Part shown: piece after piece, positions 1 through 7,314 of the stretch
Layout of the letters: the number at the start of each line of letters is the position of its first letter
Numbering within the stretch: the stretch's first letter is position 1
Origin: an uncultured Erysipelotrichaceae bacterium
Lineage (GTDB): Bacteria; Bacillota_I; Bacilli_A; RF39; UBA660
Assembly (NCBI GenBank): GCA_951801995.1
Contig: CATOOY010000027.1
Location: 1-17,140 of the forward strand
Direction: 5' to 3'
Length of the DNA: 17,140 nt
Notes under the pieces: model-generated
Databases searched by the model: none
What the model was told of the DNA's origin: nothing
What the model saw: the letters and a program-made list of their open reading frames with translations, nothing else
Translations under genes and position numbers: made by a program

Positions 1-117
1 AAGAAATAATAGAATATAAAAATTTACTATACTAAAACATAGAAAAATATATTTCAAAGAAAAGGGAAATAAAATAGAAACATATGTAAAAGAAATAAAT
101 CAAAAAGAAAAAACAAT

Positions 118-146
118 AAAAAAGCACCTAATTAGTTGCTTTTTTT
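118..146 (+). terminator. Intrinsic terminator of an upstream transcript
   Basis: A 9-bp perfect stem (aaaaaagca pairing with tgctttttt) closes around a loop that contains a small inner ctaattag palindrome, followed by a T-run. It lies before the first complete gene, so it ends a transcript entering from the left. No upstream coding region can be recognised: reading frames entering from base 1 stop at 7-9, 17-19 and 33-35. Confidence 0.75.
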
Positions 147-214
147 AGTAAAATAGGTGTAAAATATACATACAGAGAGAAATAAATATATTTCAAATAG
201 AAAGCAGGGATAAA

Positions 215-1006
215 ATGAAAGAAGAAACAAAACGTTTATGTATATTAGCAGTTATCATACTAATAGGTGTTGTTATCGTAATTACTTCCGTTATAACAAC
301 AAATATCAAAGCTGAAAAATATGTAGAAGAAGTAGAAAATGCATTTGCAAAAAAAGAAAATACACTTGTATATTTAGGAAAAGAAACATGTAGTTATTGT
401 GCACTTTTAGACCCAACACTAAAAGAATTTGCACAAGAATATAAATTTGACTACAAATATATTGACACAGAAAAAGCAAAAGCCAAATTAAATAACATTT
501 TAAAAAAATTCAATCAGGAACCAGAAACATTTGGTACACCATATTTAGCAGTTGTAAAAGATGGTAAAATTGTAAAAGAACAAAATGGATATGCAGAAGA
601 AAATGAGTTATTCGCATTTTTAAAAGAAACAGGATTTATTCCAAAAGATGCAAAACTTTTATTAAATTATTTAGACTATAATGCATATAAAAATAAATTA
701 GAATCAAAAGAAAAAACAATCTTTGCAATTACGCAGACTGGATGTAGCTATTGTGAAGAAGCAAAACCAGTTCTTAAAGAATTAGTAAAAGATTATAAAC
801 TAAACATAAATATAGTAAATACTACTAGTCTCTCTGAAGAAGAACAAAAATCATTTATGGATTCCTTACCTTATTATAATGAAGAACAATGGGGAACACC
901 ACTTATTCTTATTGTAGAAGATAAAAAAGTAGTAGATGCAAAACAAGGATTCTCAAGTAAAGAAGATTATATTGAATTCTTTAAAAAGAATGGTTATATA
1001 AAATAG
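215..1006 (+). CDS. Membrane-anchored protein with two thioredoxin-like domains
   Basis: The 263-residue protein has an N-terminal membrane segment at about residues 8-28, with no lipobox and no clear cleavage site. Two thioredoxin folds follow, each with its own CSYC redox motif, at residues 59-62 and 177-180. Each carries the downstream Thr-cis-Pro that packs against the active site (TP at 108-109 and 228-229). Thioredoxin-family knowledge makes it a thiol-disulfide oxidoreductase; the anchor suggests the active domains face outside. The matching CSYC pairs and similar spacing point to an internal duplication. The start has an AGGGA ribosome binding site at normal distance. The PH-domain gene follows after only 8 bases, so the two are probably one operon. 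Substrate and direction (oxidant, reductant or isomerase) cannot be told from sequence. Confidence 0.85.
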   Translation: MKEETKRLCILAVIILIGVVIVITSVITTNIKAEKYVEEVENAFAKKENTLVYLGKETCSYCALLDPTLKEFAQEYKFDYKYIDTEKAKAKLNNILKKFNQEPETFGTPYLAVVKDGKIVKEQNGYAEENELFAFLKETGFIPKDAKLLLNYLDYNAYKNKLESKEKTIFAITQTGCSYCEEAKPVLKELVKDYKLNINIVNTTSLSEEEQKSFMDSLPYYNEEQWGTPLILIVEDKKVVDAKQGFSSKEDYIEFFKKNGYIK

Positions 1007-1014
1007 GAGAAATT

Positions 1015-1458
1015 ATGAAGAGTAGTGTATATGAAAAAGTAACTGAATTTAAAGCAAAATATCCATTAACAATTGCTTGGAGAGCAAAGAAACACTGTAA
1101 AATTATCGATCTCCATCTCAATCCAGGAGAAACAATAAAATATGCTTTTATAGCACAAAAGAATGATAATCCTCTTGACATTATTACTACCAACGTAGTC
1201 GCACTTACCAATAAAAGAATTGTAATTGGTCAAAAAAGATTATTATTTGGATACTTTTTTACAGCGATTACACCAGATATGTTTAATGATTTAAAAGTAA
1301 GTATGGGAGTTTTTTGGGGAAAAATTCATATAGATACAATAAAAGAATTTGTAACATTTTCTAATATACAAAAAGAAGCTCTTCCTGAGATAGAAACAAG
1401 CATAACTGAATACATGATGACAGAAAAGAAAAAATACAAAGAAACAGCTAAAAAATAG
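1015..1458 (+). CDS. PH-domain protein (bacterial PH / YokE-like)
   Basis: This 147-residue soluble protein has no signal peptide. The segment at about residues 38-110 has the pattern of bacterial PH-like domains: a run around PGETIKYAF, then ALTNKRIVIGQ, where a strand with an NKR turn is typical, then a strand-rich stretch and a C-terminal helix near residues 105-135. Such domains bind proteins or lipids, but the ligand is unknown here. The start has a clean AGGAG ribosome binding site. The gene sits 8 bases behind the two-domain thioredoxin gene and the pair ends at the terminator overlapping its stop codon, so co-transcription is very likely. The family call comes from motif style and is moderate. 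Confidence 0.6.
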   Translation: MKSSVYEKVTEFKAKYPLTIAWRAKKHCKIIDLHLNPGETIKYAFIAQKNDNPLDIITTNVVALTNKRIVIGQKRLLFGYFFTAITPDMFNDLKVSMGVFWGKIHIDTIKEFVTFSNIQKEALPEIETSITEYMMTEKKKYKETAKK

Positions 1459-1468
1459 CTGTTTTTTT
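1442..1468 (+). terminator. Intrinsic terminator embedded in the end of the PH gene
   Basis: A stem acagcta/tagctgt with an A5 loop is followed by a T-run. The TAG stop codon of the PH gene (1456-1458) lies in the 3' arm, so the terminator begins inside the coding sequence. Confidence 0.85.
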
Positions 1469-1479
1469 AGGAACTGTTC

Positions 1480-1508
1480 TTGCTTTCCAAAGTATAGTTT
1501 TGTATAAT
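1480..1508 (+). promoter_or_regulatory. Sigma-A promoter of the pseudouridine synthase gene
   Basis: A -35 box TTGCTT (1480-1485) and a perfect -10 TATAAT (1503-1508) are separated by 17 bases. Transcription would start about 10 bases before the AAGGTGAT ribosome binding site of the next gene. Confidence 0.75.
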
Positions 1509-1524
1509 AAGATAAGGTGATTTT

Positions 1525-2256
1525 ATGGAACGTATAAGTAAAGTAATTGCAAATGCTGGATATTGTTCTAGAAGAAAAGCAGACGAATTAATAGAAAAAG
1601 GTCTAGTAGAAGTAAATGGAGAAATAGTAACCTTAGGAACCAAAGTAAAAAGTAGTGATATCATAAAAGTAAACGGTAACTTTATAAATAAGAAAGAAGA
1701 AAAAGAATACTATATATTATATAAACCAAGAGGAATAGTTACTACCACTAAAGATGAAAAAAATCGAAAAACAGTAATAGATTTAATCCCAACAAAAAAC
1801 CGTATTTATCCTGTTGGAAGATTAGATTATGATACAACAGGTTTGCTATTACTTACAAATGATGGAAAACTTACAAATTTACTTACACATCCTAGAAATG
1901 AAATAGATAAAAAATATATTGTGAAAGTAGAAGGAATAGTACCCCCTCCTGTTTTAAAAAAATTAGAAAAAGGAATAATAATAGAAGGAAAAAAAACAGC
2001 AAAATCAAAAGCAAGAGTAAAAAAATATGATAAAAAAACCAATACATCTATAGTAGAAATTACTATACACGAAGGAAGAAATCATCAAGTAAAAAAAATG
2101 TTTAATGCAATTGGATATGACGTGAAAAAACTAAAAAGAGAAACATATTGCTTTCTAGATTTACATGGTCTAAAATCAGGAGAATATAGAAGTTTAAGTC
2201 CAAAAGAAGTAAAAAAATTATATTTTGTATGTCAACAAAACCCTACCCAAAAGTAG
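1525..2256 (+). CDS. rluB: RluB-family 23S rRNA pseudouridine synthase
   Basis: The 243-residue protein opens with an S4 RNA-binding domain (residues 2-55, with the CSRRKADELIEKG signature) followed by the RsuA/RluB/RluE/RluF catalytic domain. The GRLDYDTTGLLLLTNDG block at 98-114 contains the catalytic aspartate D101, and a HEGRNHQVKKMF block lies further on. Family members isomerise one uridine in the peptidyl-transferase region of 23S rRNA; RluB targets U2605 in E. coli numbering. RluB is chosen over RsuA from overall resemblance to the Gram-positive RluB/YpuL type, so the exact target is less certain than the family. It has its own promoter and terminator and is a single-gene unit. Its C-terminal residues are coded inside the terminator stem. 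Confidence 0.9.
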   Translation: MERISKVIANAGYCSRRKADELIEKGLVEVNGEIVTLGTKVKSSDIIKVNGNFINKKEEKEYYILYKPRGIVTTTKDEKNRKTVIDLIPTKNRIYPVGRLDYDTTGLLLLTNDGKLTNLLTHPRNEIDKKYIVKVEGIVPPPVLKKLEKGIIIEGKKTAKSKARVKKYDKKTNTSIVEITIHEGRNHQVKKMFNAIGYDVKKLKRETYCFLDLHGLKSGEYRSLSPKEVKKLYFVCQQNPTQK

Positions 2257-2265
2257 GATTTTTTT
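2242..2265 (+). terminator. Intrinsic terminator of the RluB gene
   Basis: The CCTAC/GTAGG stem with a six-base loop is followed by a T7 run. The TAG stop of the gene (2254-2256) is part of the 3' arm, the same compact arrangement as at 1442-1468. Confidence 0.8.
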
Positions 2266-2277
2266 ATAAAAAAAAGA

Positions 2278-2487
2278 TTATTCTTTTTCTTCTGCATAAT
2301 CTTTCTTTTCCACGATTGCTCCCGTTGGACAGCCCTCTAGTGCATCCATAGCATCCTCTTTCTTTTCCTCTGGAATTATATTAGCCTTTACATAGGCATA
2401 TCCATCATCTTTTAAATCAAAAACATCTGGGCATATAGCAGCACATGCTCCACAACCAATACAATTTTCATTTACCTCTAGTTTCAT
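2278..2487 (-). CDS. Ferredoxin with a single [4Fe-4S] cluster
   Basis: This 69-residue acidic protein carries CIGCGACAAICP at residues 9-20 and a distant ECP-type cysteine in EGCPTGAI near residue 53. Cysteines 9, 12, 15 and 53 match the ligands of Bacillus-type 4Fe-4S ferredoxins. The fourth cysteine of the first block (C19) is the usual extra one, not needed for a single cluster. It would act as a small cytoplasmic electron carrier; the partner enzyme is not in this window. It is expressed alone from a strong promoter just upstream, with an AAGGAGG ribosome binding site. Confidence 0.92.
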   Translation of the reverse strand: MKLEVNENCIGCGACAAICPDVFDLKDDGYAYVKANIIPEEKKEDAMDALEGCPTGAIVEKKDYAEEKE

Positions 2488-2504
2488 ATTATCCCTCCTT
2501 TTTT

Positions 2505-2532
2505 ATTATAACAAAATTTAAGATTTTAGCAA
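2505..2532 (-). promoter_or_regulatory. Sigma-A promoter of the ferredoxin gene
   Basis: On the minus strand, TTGCTA (2532-2527) and a perfect TATAAT (2510-2505) are separated by 16 bases. A TG dinucleotide one base before the -10 makes it an extended -10 promoter. Confidence 0.75.
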
Positions 2533-2558
2533 GCAATAGAAAAAACAAAAATATGAGT

Positions 2559-2592
2559 TTGAAAATACTATAAAATATGGTATGATTATAAT
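2559..2592 (+). promoter_or_regulatory. Probable promoter of the coiled-coil gene
   Basis: TTGAAA (2559-2564) is followed after 16 bases by TATGAT (2581-2586). A perfect TATAAT at 2587-2592 lies one hexamer further on but is then 22 bases from the -35. Either -10 would start transcription just before the AGGAGGTG ribosome binding site. Confidence 0.55.
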
Positions 2593-2610
2593 AGAGGTAG
2601 GAGGTGTGAT

Positions 2611-3390
2611 ATGCCAACTAGAATGGATAGATATAGAGACGAATTTGCAAACGAAGAAGTAGCGCAAAGTAGAACAGCAAAAAATGAAGAACTCTATAAA
2701 AATATTTATGCAGATAGAGAGTATTCTAACATAGAAGGAATCGCATCTATATCTAAAAGCAACGAAATCGATTTAGTAAAATTAAAAGAAATGCTAAAAA
2801 GAAAAGAAGAACGAGAAGAAAGAAAATATCGCACAGCTGAAATAGAGCCTATACAAAAATTAGAAGAAGAAATAGAAAAACAAAAAGAATATGATATTAA
2901 TGAAGTAATTGACAAAGCAAAAAAAGAAAATCGGGAAGACAATCGTCATCGTAGTTTAAAATCAGTAGATTTAGATTTTTTAAAAAGTCTAGATATGCAA
3001 GATATAAAAGGTTTAGAAGAAAAAGAGGAATTGCATGAGCAAATCCAAAACTTAACTAGTACAAATATTTTAAATAAATTAGGTGATAAAGAACTATCAT
3101 TAGAAATGTTATCAGAATTGAAACCAACAGGAAATACAGTAATGGATACAGAAGGAAATTTAAAAGAAGCAATCGAAAAAGAAAGAAATGAAATAGAAGA
3201 AAAAAAAGTAGAAGAAACAGCCTTTTTCACAACAAATAATTTATTTAAAAAAGAAGATTTTGAAAGTTTGGGAGAGATAAGTGACTCCATCAAAAAAAGC
3301 GACAAGAATACCAAAATAATCATGATTATTTTAGGAATTTTTGCCGTAATTCTCGCTATTTATCTTGTTATGAAGCTTTGGAAAGGATAA
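2611..3390 (+). CDS. Tail-anchored coiled-coil protein, family not recognised
   Basis: I do not recognise this 259-residue protein. About 235 residues are highly charged and Lys/Glu-rich, with long stretches likely to form coiled coil (about 50-110 and 130-215). The chain then ends in one hydrophobic helix at about 236-256 followed by the short tail KLWKG. There is no signal peptide, so the topology is that of a tail-anchored protein with its bulk in the cytoplasm, and it has no cysteines. The AGGAGGTG ribosome binding site fixes the start. The last 60 bases of the gene, which code for the membrane helix, also encode the end of the GerB gene on the other strand. There is no terminator between the two genes. 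Confidence 0.75.
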   Translation: MPTRMDRYRDEFANEEVAQSRTAKNEELYKNIYADREYSNIEGIASISKSNEIDLVKLKEMLKRKEEREERKYRTAEIEPIQKLEEEIEKQKEYDINEVIDKAKKENREDNRHRSLKSVDLDFLKSLDMQDIKGLEEKEELHEQIQNLTSTNILNKLGDKELSLEMLSELKPTGNTVMDTEGNLKEAIEKERNEIEEKKVEETAFFTTNNLFKKEDFESLGEISDSIKKSDKNTKIIMIILGIFAVILAIYLVMKLWKG

Positions 3391-4281
3391 AGAAATATAG
3401 TGCAAAAGATAAACTTTTACATAGATAAAACATAAAGCAATACAAAGAATCATATCAATAATCCATTGAATAGATAAAATAGAACCTAATCTCTCAATAA
3501 AGCCAAGAATGTTTACATTACTAAGTAAATGAAACTCAGGATATGTATAAATAGAGAGGGTATGTGTTCCCATAACTGTCAAAACAAAAAACAATTGAAC
3601 AAACAAAGCGATAGAAGTAATCACGTAAACTAGCTTTGTTTTTTTTATGATATTTTTTTGAGGTTCAATATTATTTTTGGATACTAGAAGTAATAAAAAC
3701 AAAGGAAGTGTAGTATAAATAGCATATTGAATACTACTTGCAAGTAAAGAAATAATATCTTCTCTAAAAATAGGTTTTATATTTTGAATTTGAATACTAT
3801 CTAAAAGACCAAATATTTTAATAAAATAAAACAAAATAGAAATTAAAAGAAATATAAAACTAGCTCTACTAATAGTATCAAAATCTTTTAAACCAATAAA
3901 CAAAAGTGTCCCTAATATAAGCAAATAAATAAGAAAAATAGGCGTATTTTTAAGATATTCAAATTGAATAAAATGGATTAAATTATGAAGAAGAAAAAAG
4001 CTAAATAATAAAATAGGAATAATAAGAAAAGTGTTGATACAAAAGCCTATTTTATATTTCCATTTTTTATCAATCCAAACAATAATATTGTCTTCCTTAT
4101 TTTTTTTCAAAAAATGAAGATATCCCAAGAAAATGAAAAAACCAAATATGCTTCCAAGCAAACAAATAAGAAGACCATCACCTTGGTGATGTAAAAGCAT
4201 AGGAAGAGAAACAGTAAGAAAAGTACTTCGGTAAATAAAGTAAATCATCGCACTATATCCAGTAACATGTATTTTATTCAT
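3331..4281 (-). CDS. gerB: GerB-family spore germination permease subunit (short)
   Basis: This very hydrophobic 316-residue protein is the APC-superfamily permease subunit of a GerA-type germinant receptor, which sits in the spore inner membrane and helps sense or bind small nutrients. About eight membrane segments are visible, near residues 8-29, 34-55, 78-103, 115-131, 139-156, 178-200, 218-240 and 267-290. Typical GerB proteins have about 365 residues and ten segments, so the last two appear to be missing here; the chain ends in a polar tail. The start overlaps the end of gerC by 8 bases and has a strong GAGGAGGGGG ribosome binding site. Identification rests on fold pattern plus position beside gerA and gerC. 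Confidence 0.85.
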   Translation of the reverse strand: MNKIHVTGYSAMIYFIYRSTFLTVSLPMLLHHQGDGLLICLLGSIFGFFIFLGYLHFLKKNKEDNIIVWIDKKWKYKIGFCINTFLIIPILLFSFFLLHNLIHFIQFEYLKNTPIFLIYLLILGTLLFIGLKDFDTISRASFIFLLISILFYFIKIFGLLDSIQIQNIKPIFREDIISLLASSIQYAIYTTLPLFLLLLVSKNNIEPQKNIIKKTKLVYVITSIALFVQLFFVLTVMGTHTLSIYTYPEFHLLSNVNILGFIERLGSILSIQWIIDMILCIALCFIYVKVYLLHYISLSFPKLHNKINSENYGKNS

Positions 4282-5275
4282 GTAGCTCCCCCTCCTCTTT
4301 TAACTTATCTGTATGTAAAGAGATCTTACTTTTTATATTATTATACTGCCTCATACCAAACAAACTTTTATAATCCAATGATTGAACATTTAATTTTTTT
4401 TGATCTCTTAAAAAAGTATCTATTTTTCCTTGCATCATTTGTTGAATATTTTTCTTAATTTTCTTACTATCATCATTTGTATTTGTTTTGAAATTACAAC
4501 CATTTTCTTTCAATGATATATTTCCTGTAATATGATGAGTAGCACTATTGTTAGAAAGAGATGTTTGGAATTTCATATGATCGATAGAAAAAGTGGTTTC
4601 CTTTTCACCACAAGGAAAAGAAAGATATATTTGATGCATATTTCCTTTTAGTAAATAATAACCAGCTATATCAGTAAATCCAACTAACTTATCTTTTTTA
4701 AAAAGAGCAAGAGAATGTAAAGATAAAGAGTGATCTTGAAGAGATAAACTATGAATAACAGGATCCTTATGTTCATCTTTCATATCCTGAATAAAAGCAT
4801 GAATAGAATTATCATTTTTTTTAAGAGATAACATATTATTTCCCTTAAAAATATTACTTAAAGTATAGCCACTATTTTCCATAAGATAAGTAAGAACATC
4901 CTTTGAAAAAGATTCCTTAATTAAAAACAAATAAAAATTATTTTGAATCACATCCTCCTTTATAAAGTAACTTAAAACATCTTTAAGCCCGTTTTTAGAA
5001 ACTGTTTCACTAACAATTACATTTTGCATATGTCCTAAATATAATGTTTCTGTCAGCTTATCATTTACAGCCTGTATAGCTTTAAAAAAACTATTTCCTT
5101 CTCCCTCATACAATTTACTTTCTCCTTCTTCCTTACTAATAACAATAACACTTACTCTATATTTTCCATCTTCAAAATCAATTCCCATAGTACTTACAAT
5201 AGAAAGATCACGAATTTCTTTAAAATCGCAACCTACTAAGAAAAAACAGAAGAAAAGTAAAATCCACTTTTTCAT
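4274..5275 (-). CDS. gerC: GerC-family germinant receptor lipoprotein
   Basis: The 333-residue protein begins with a lipoprotein signal peptide ending in the lipobox LVGC (cysteine at 16) and then FKEIRDL, which is typical just after the lipid-anchored cysteine in GerC proteins. The start of the mature part, with an STMGIDF-type stretch and alternating strands, fits the Ger(x)C family. GerC is anchored on the outer face of the spore inner membrane and completes the receptor with GerA and GerB. The gene begins within the gerA stop (ATGA overlap, 4 bases) and has a GGAGG site in the end of gerA. It overlaps gerB by 8 bases, so the three are translationally coupled. Confidence 0.9.
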   Translation of the reverse strand: MKKWILLFFCFFLVGCDFKEIRDLSIVSTMGIDFEDGKYRVSVIVISKEEGESKLYEGEGNSFFKAIQAVNDKLTETLYLGHMQNVIVSETVSKNGLKDVLSYFIKEDVIQNNFYLFLIKESFSKDVLTYLMENSGYTLSNIFKGNNMLSLKKNDNSIHAFIQDMKDEHKDPVIHSLSLQDHSLSLHSLALFKKDKLVGFTDIAGYYLLKGNMHQIYLSFPCGEKETTFSIDHMKFQTSLSNNSATHHITGNISLKENGCNFKTNTNDDSKKIKKNIQQMMQGKIDTFLRDQKKLNVQSLDYKSLFGMRQYNNIKSKISLHTDKLKEEGELHE

Positions 5276-6732
5276 TTTCTACCTCCTAATTTATAACGAT
5301 TTTTAGGACTTAAATAATTAGGTCTTTTATCATCTTTGTTTTTAGGTGTACGAATAAGACTATCTTTTAATCCTGTGAAATGAAATGGACTAATAGGACT
5401 TAAATAAGGTACATCCATAACTTTTAAAGAAGAAAGCTTAATCGTGAAAAGGATAAAACATAAAGTAAAACCAATGAGACCAAAAAAAGAACTGAATAAA
5501 ATAAAGATAAATCTCCAAAGTCGGATACCATTAATCATATCTATATCACTAAATAGTAGACCGCTAATAGAAGTAACAGCTACAATAATAACAGAAGCTT
5601 GAGAAACAAGCCCAGCACTTACAGCTGCATCCCCTAAAACAAGCCCTCCTACAATACTCATAGAAGTGCCCATCGCACTAGGAATTCTTATATCACACTC
5701 TCGGAGTATTTCAAAAAAAGTAAGTAAAAGTACAATCTCAAAAGCAGTAGGAAAAGGAACATGAAGCCGCTGATAAAAAAGAGATGTAAGTAATTTTTCT
5801 GGTAAAACTTGTATTTGAAAGGTAGTAACACTAATATAAAGTGCAGGAACCAAAATAGTAAGAGCAAAAGCAATCATTCGTAAAAAACGGGTAAAAGTTG
5901 CATTTAAAGATTTTTGATAGTAATCTTCTGGGTTTTTAAAGAAATCAATAAAAAGAGCAGGAATAATAAGTGCATAAGGACTATTCTCCACTAGAATGGC
6001 TATTTTTCCATCTAAAATAGATGTACATACCAAATCAGGTCTTTCAGTACTAATCATTTTAGGAAAAACAGATTTTTGCTTTGTAACAAGAAATTCTCGA
6101 ATATGACCAGAATCTAAAATGCTATCCACATTTATTTTTTGTAATTTTTGTTTGATTTGCTTTACTTTTTTCAAATCTGTTATATCATACATATAAAGTA
6201 GAGAAACTTTGCTTTGAGTTCTTTTTCCTATAAATAAATCTTCTATTACTAAATTAGGATCTTTAATTCTTTTACGAATGAGACCTTGATTTACAGTATG
6301 TGTTTCTGTAAAACTATCTTTAGGACCTCTTATAATTCCCTCAGAAGAAGATTCTGTAATACCACGAGAAAGATCTCTCCTTGTTTCTAAAGCAAGACAC
6401 TTTTTATATCCTTCTACTAAAATAAGTGTAAAACCAGAAGCAAGGTAGAAAAAGACATCTTGATAATTTTGAATAACTTTTAAAGAATTATTGGAAATAT
6501 TATTTTGTAAACTTTGAAAAAAAGTTTCAAAAAAAGGTTGTTTATTTTGTTTAATATCAAAAGTAATACTTCTTACAATAAATTCACTAATTGCATCTCC
6601 ACTTGTTACACTTTCCATAAATAAATAAGCGATTTTATGACCTTTTATATCTAAAAATCTTGTTTTTAAATCACTAGCATTGTGTAAATCATTTGTAATT
6701 TTTTGTACAGTTTTCTCTATATTGGACTTCAT
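5272..6732 (-). CDS. gerA: GerA-family spore germination receptor subunit A
   Basis: This is the large subunit of a GerA-type receptor. A soluble N-terminal part of roughly 260 residues includes the family block GIIRGPKDSFTE. Membrane segments follow from the run beginning PYALIIPALFIDFF to the last helix before PFHFTGLKDS, and the tail is short and basic. I place the start at 6732 (486 residues). The longer frame from 6789 would put the AAGGTGAT ribosome binding site inside the gene, whereas that site lies at normal distance from the ATG at 6732. The protein gates ion release from the spore core after nutrient binding by the complex. Gene order on this strand is A-C-B. No terminator follows gerB and no confident sporulation promoter was found upstream. 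Confidence 0.92.
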   Translation of the reverse strand: MKSNIEKTVQKITNDLHNASDLKTRFLDIKGHKIAYLFMESVTSGDAISEFIVRSITFDIKQNKQPFFETFFQSLQNNISNNSLKVIQNYQDVFFYLASGFTLILVEGYKKCLALETRRDLSRGITESSSEGIIRGPKDSFTETHTVNQGLIRKRIKDPNLVIEDLFIGKRTQSKVSLLYMYDITDLKKVKQIKQKLQKINVDSILDSGHIREFLVTKQKSVFPKMISTERPDLVCTSILDGKIAILVENSPYALIIPALFIDFFKNPEDYYQKSLNATFTRFLRMIAFALTILVPALYISVTTFQIQVLPEKLLTSLFYQRLHVPFPTAFEIVLLLTFFEILRECDIRIPSAMGTSMSIVGGLVLGDAAVSAGLVSQASVIIVAVTSISGLLFSDIDMINGIRLWRFIFILFSSFFGLIGFTLCFILFTIKLSSLKVMDVPYLSPISPFHFTGLKDSLIRTPKNKDDKRPNYLSPKNRYKLGGRK

Positions 6733-6798
6733 ATTTATCACCTTGTTTTTAATATGAACAAAAGGAGAGAAAATATAAGAAAGAAGCATAAAAAAAGC

Positions 6799-6828
6799 TT
6801 GACAAAATAAGAATAGAAGTGCTACAAT
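6799..6828 (+). promoter_or_regulatory. Strong sigma-A promoter of tRNA-Ala
   Basis: A consensus -35 TTGACA (6799-6804) and -10 TACAAT (6823-6828) are separated by 18 bases. TG one base before the -10 makes it an extended -10. Transcription would start about 12 bases before the tRNA. Confidence 0.85.
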
Positions 6829-6846
6829 GTAAGAGCAGTTTGTTAT

Positions 6847-6923
6847 GGGGAATTAGCTCAGCTGGCTAGAGCGCCACGTTTGCACCGTGGAGGTCAAGGG
6901 TTCGAATCCCTTATTCTCCACCA
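6847..6923 (+). tRNA. tRNA-Ala, anticodon TGC
   Basis: All four arms fold. The acceptor stem pairs ggggaat with attctcc (one G-U pair). The D arm is gctc/gagc and the anticodon stem is ccacg/cgtgg around the loop TTTGCAC, giving anticodon TGC. The T arm is aaggg/ccctt around TTCGAAT. The discriminator base is A and the CCA end is encoded. It is transcribed alone and its 3' end is the point where a decayed integrase reads in from the other strand. Confidence 0.97.
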
Positions 6924-7098
6924 TTTGAGAGGTAGACCGTTGTATTTCAACGGTTTTTTCGTGGTTTGCTTCATTATGCCCTTGAAATGCCCTTGTTTCC
7001 TTATCATCATTTAACTCATTAAGTAAATTTATTGCCTTAAATTCATCTTCTGGAATAAGATGTGAATATATTTTTAAAGTGGTAGAAACATCTGTATA
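6853..7098 (-). pseudogene. C-terminal remnant of a tyrosine recombinase (integrase) abutting the tRNA
   Basis: Read on the minus strand from 7098, the frame gives YTDVSTTLKIYSHLIPEDEF, the active-site end of phage/ICE tyrosine recombinases: the STT helix with the nucleophilic Tyr just before SHL. A polar tail follows, which continues through the tRNA sequence (MVENKGFEPLTS) to a stop at 6853. A TAA lies directly upstream (7101-7099), and the catalytic Arg, Lys and His-x-x-Arg elements that should precede it are absent, so this is a truncated relic of about 80 codons. Integrases of elements inserted at tRNA 3' ends commonly end this way. No second copy of the tRNA end was found in the window, so the element's other boundary is lost or outside. 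Confidence 0.7.
6936..6959 (+). terminator. Terminator behind tRNA-Ala
   Basis: A 7-bp perfect stem accgttg/caacggt with a five-base loop is followed by T5. It is suitably placed 13 bases after the CCA end, although the same DNA also codes for the integrase remnant on the other strand. Confidence 0.75.
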
Positions 7099-7314
7099 TT
7101 ATTTTGACTAGAAATTTTTTAGTAAATAAAGATATATAGTTAGTATTAAAAAGCATAAAGATACAAAAACAAATGCTTAGAATAATGATTGATATTGTAG
7201 GATGTAAGATAACTGACATCGACACCTTTCCAATGAAATAATAATATAAAAAGATTTAAATAATACTTATAAAATGTTATAATATAGGAAAATAAGTTAG
7301 AATAGGAGATACAA
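7099..7314. other. Noncoding accessory stretch between integrase relic and glycosyltransferase
   Basis: Apart from the integrase relic on its left and the promoter of the next gene on its right, this AT-rich stretch shows no convincing gene. A minus-strand frame from about 7225 to 7043 encodes a short hydrophobic peptide, but its weak start signal and overlap with the relic in another frame make it doubtful. A small inverted pair (aagcat near 7151, atgctt near 7173) is unremarkable. Confidence 0.4.
7255..7283 (+). promoter_or_regulatory. Extended -10 promoter of the glycosyltransferase
   Basis: A perfect TATAAT (7278-7283) has TG one base upstream. A weak -35 TTTAAA (7255-7260) lies 17 bases away. 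Confidence 0.6.

Noticed and set aside
1..35. Possible C-terminal end of an upstream gene (frame 3, stop at 33-35)
   Set aside because: Only ten codons are visible with no recognisable motif, and the other two forward frames also stop early. The terminator at 118-146 shows a transcript comes from the left but not which frame is coding.
2946..3323. Minus-strand frame of about 125 codons downstream of gerB, as a lost continuation of GerB
   Set aside because: It is the antisense of the coiled-coil gene, is Ser/Phe-rich without a GerB pattern, and the in-frame sequence after the gerB stop does not restore membrane helices.
6749..6756. CATATTAA on the minus strand as a sporulation-type -10 box for the ger operon
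   Set aside because: Transcription would start within or at the edge of the ribosome binding site, and no matching -35 box is present at the right distance.
6955..7000. Repeated atgccctt units after the tRNA as a CRISPR-like or attachment repeat
   Set aside because: There are only two copies, three bases apart, and both lie within the integrase relic's reading frame.
7043..7225. Short hydrophobic minus-strand frame that could be a membrane microprotein
   Set aside because: The start signal is poorly spaced and the frame overlaps the integrase relic in a different phase. AT-rich DNA readily gives hydrophobic minus frames.
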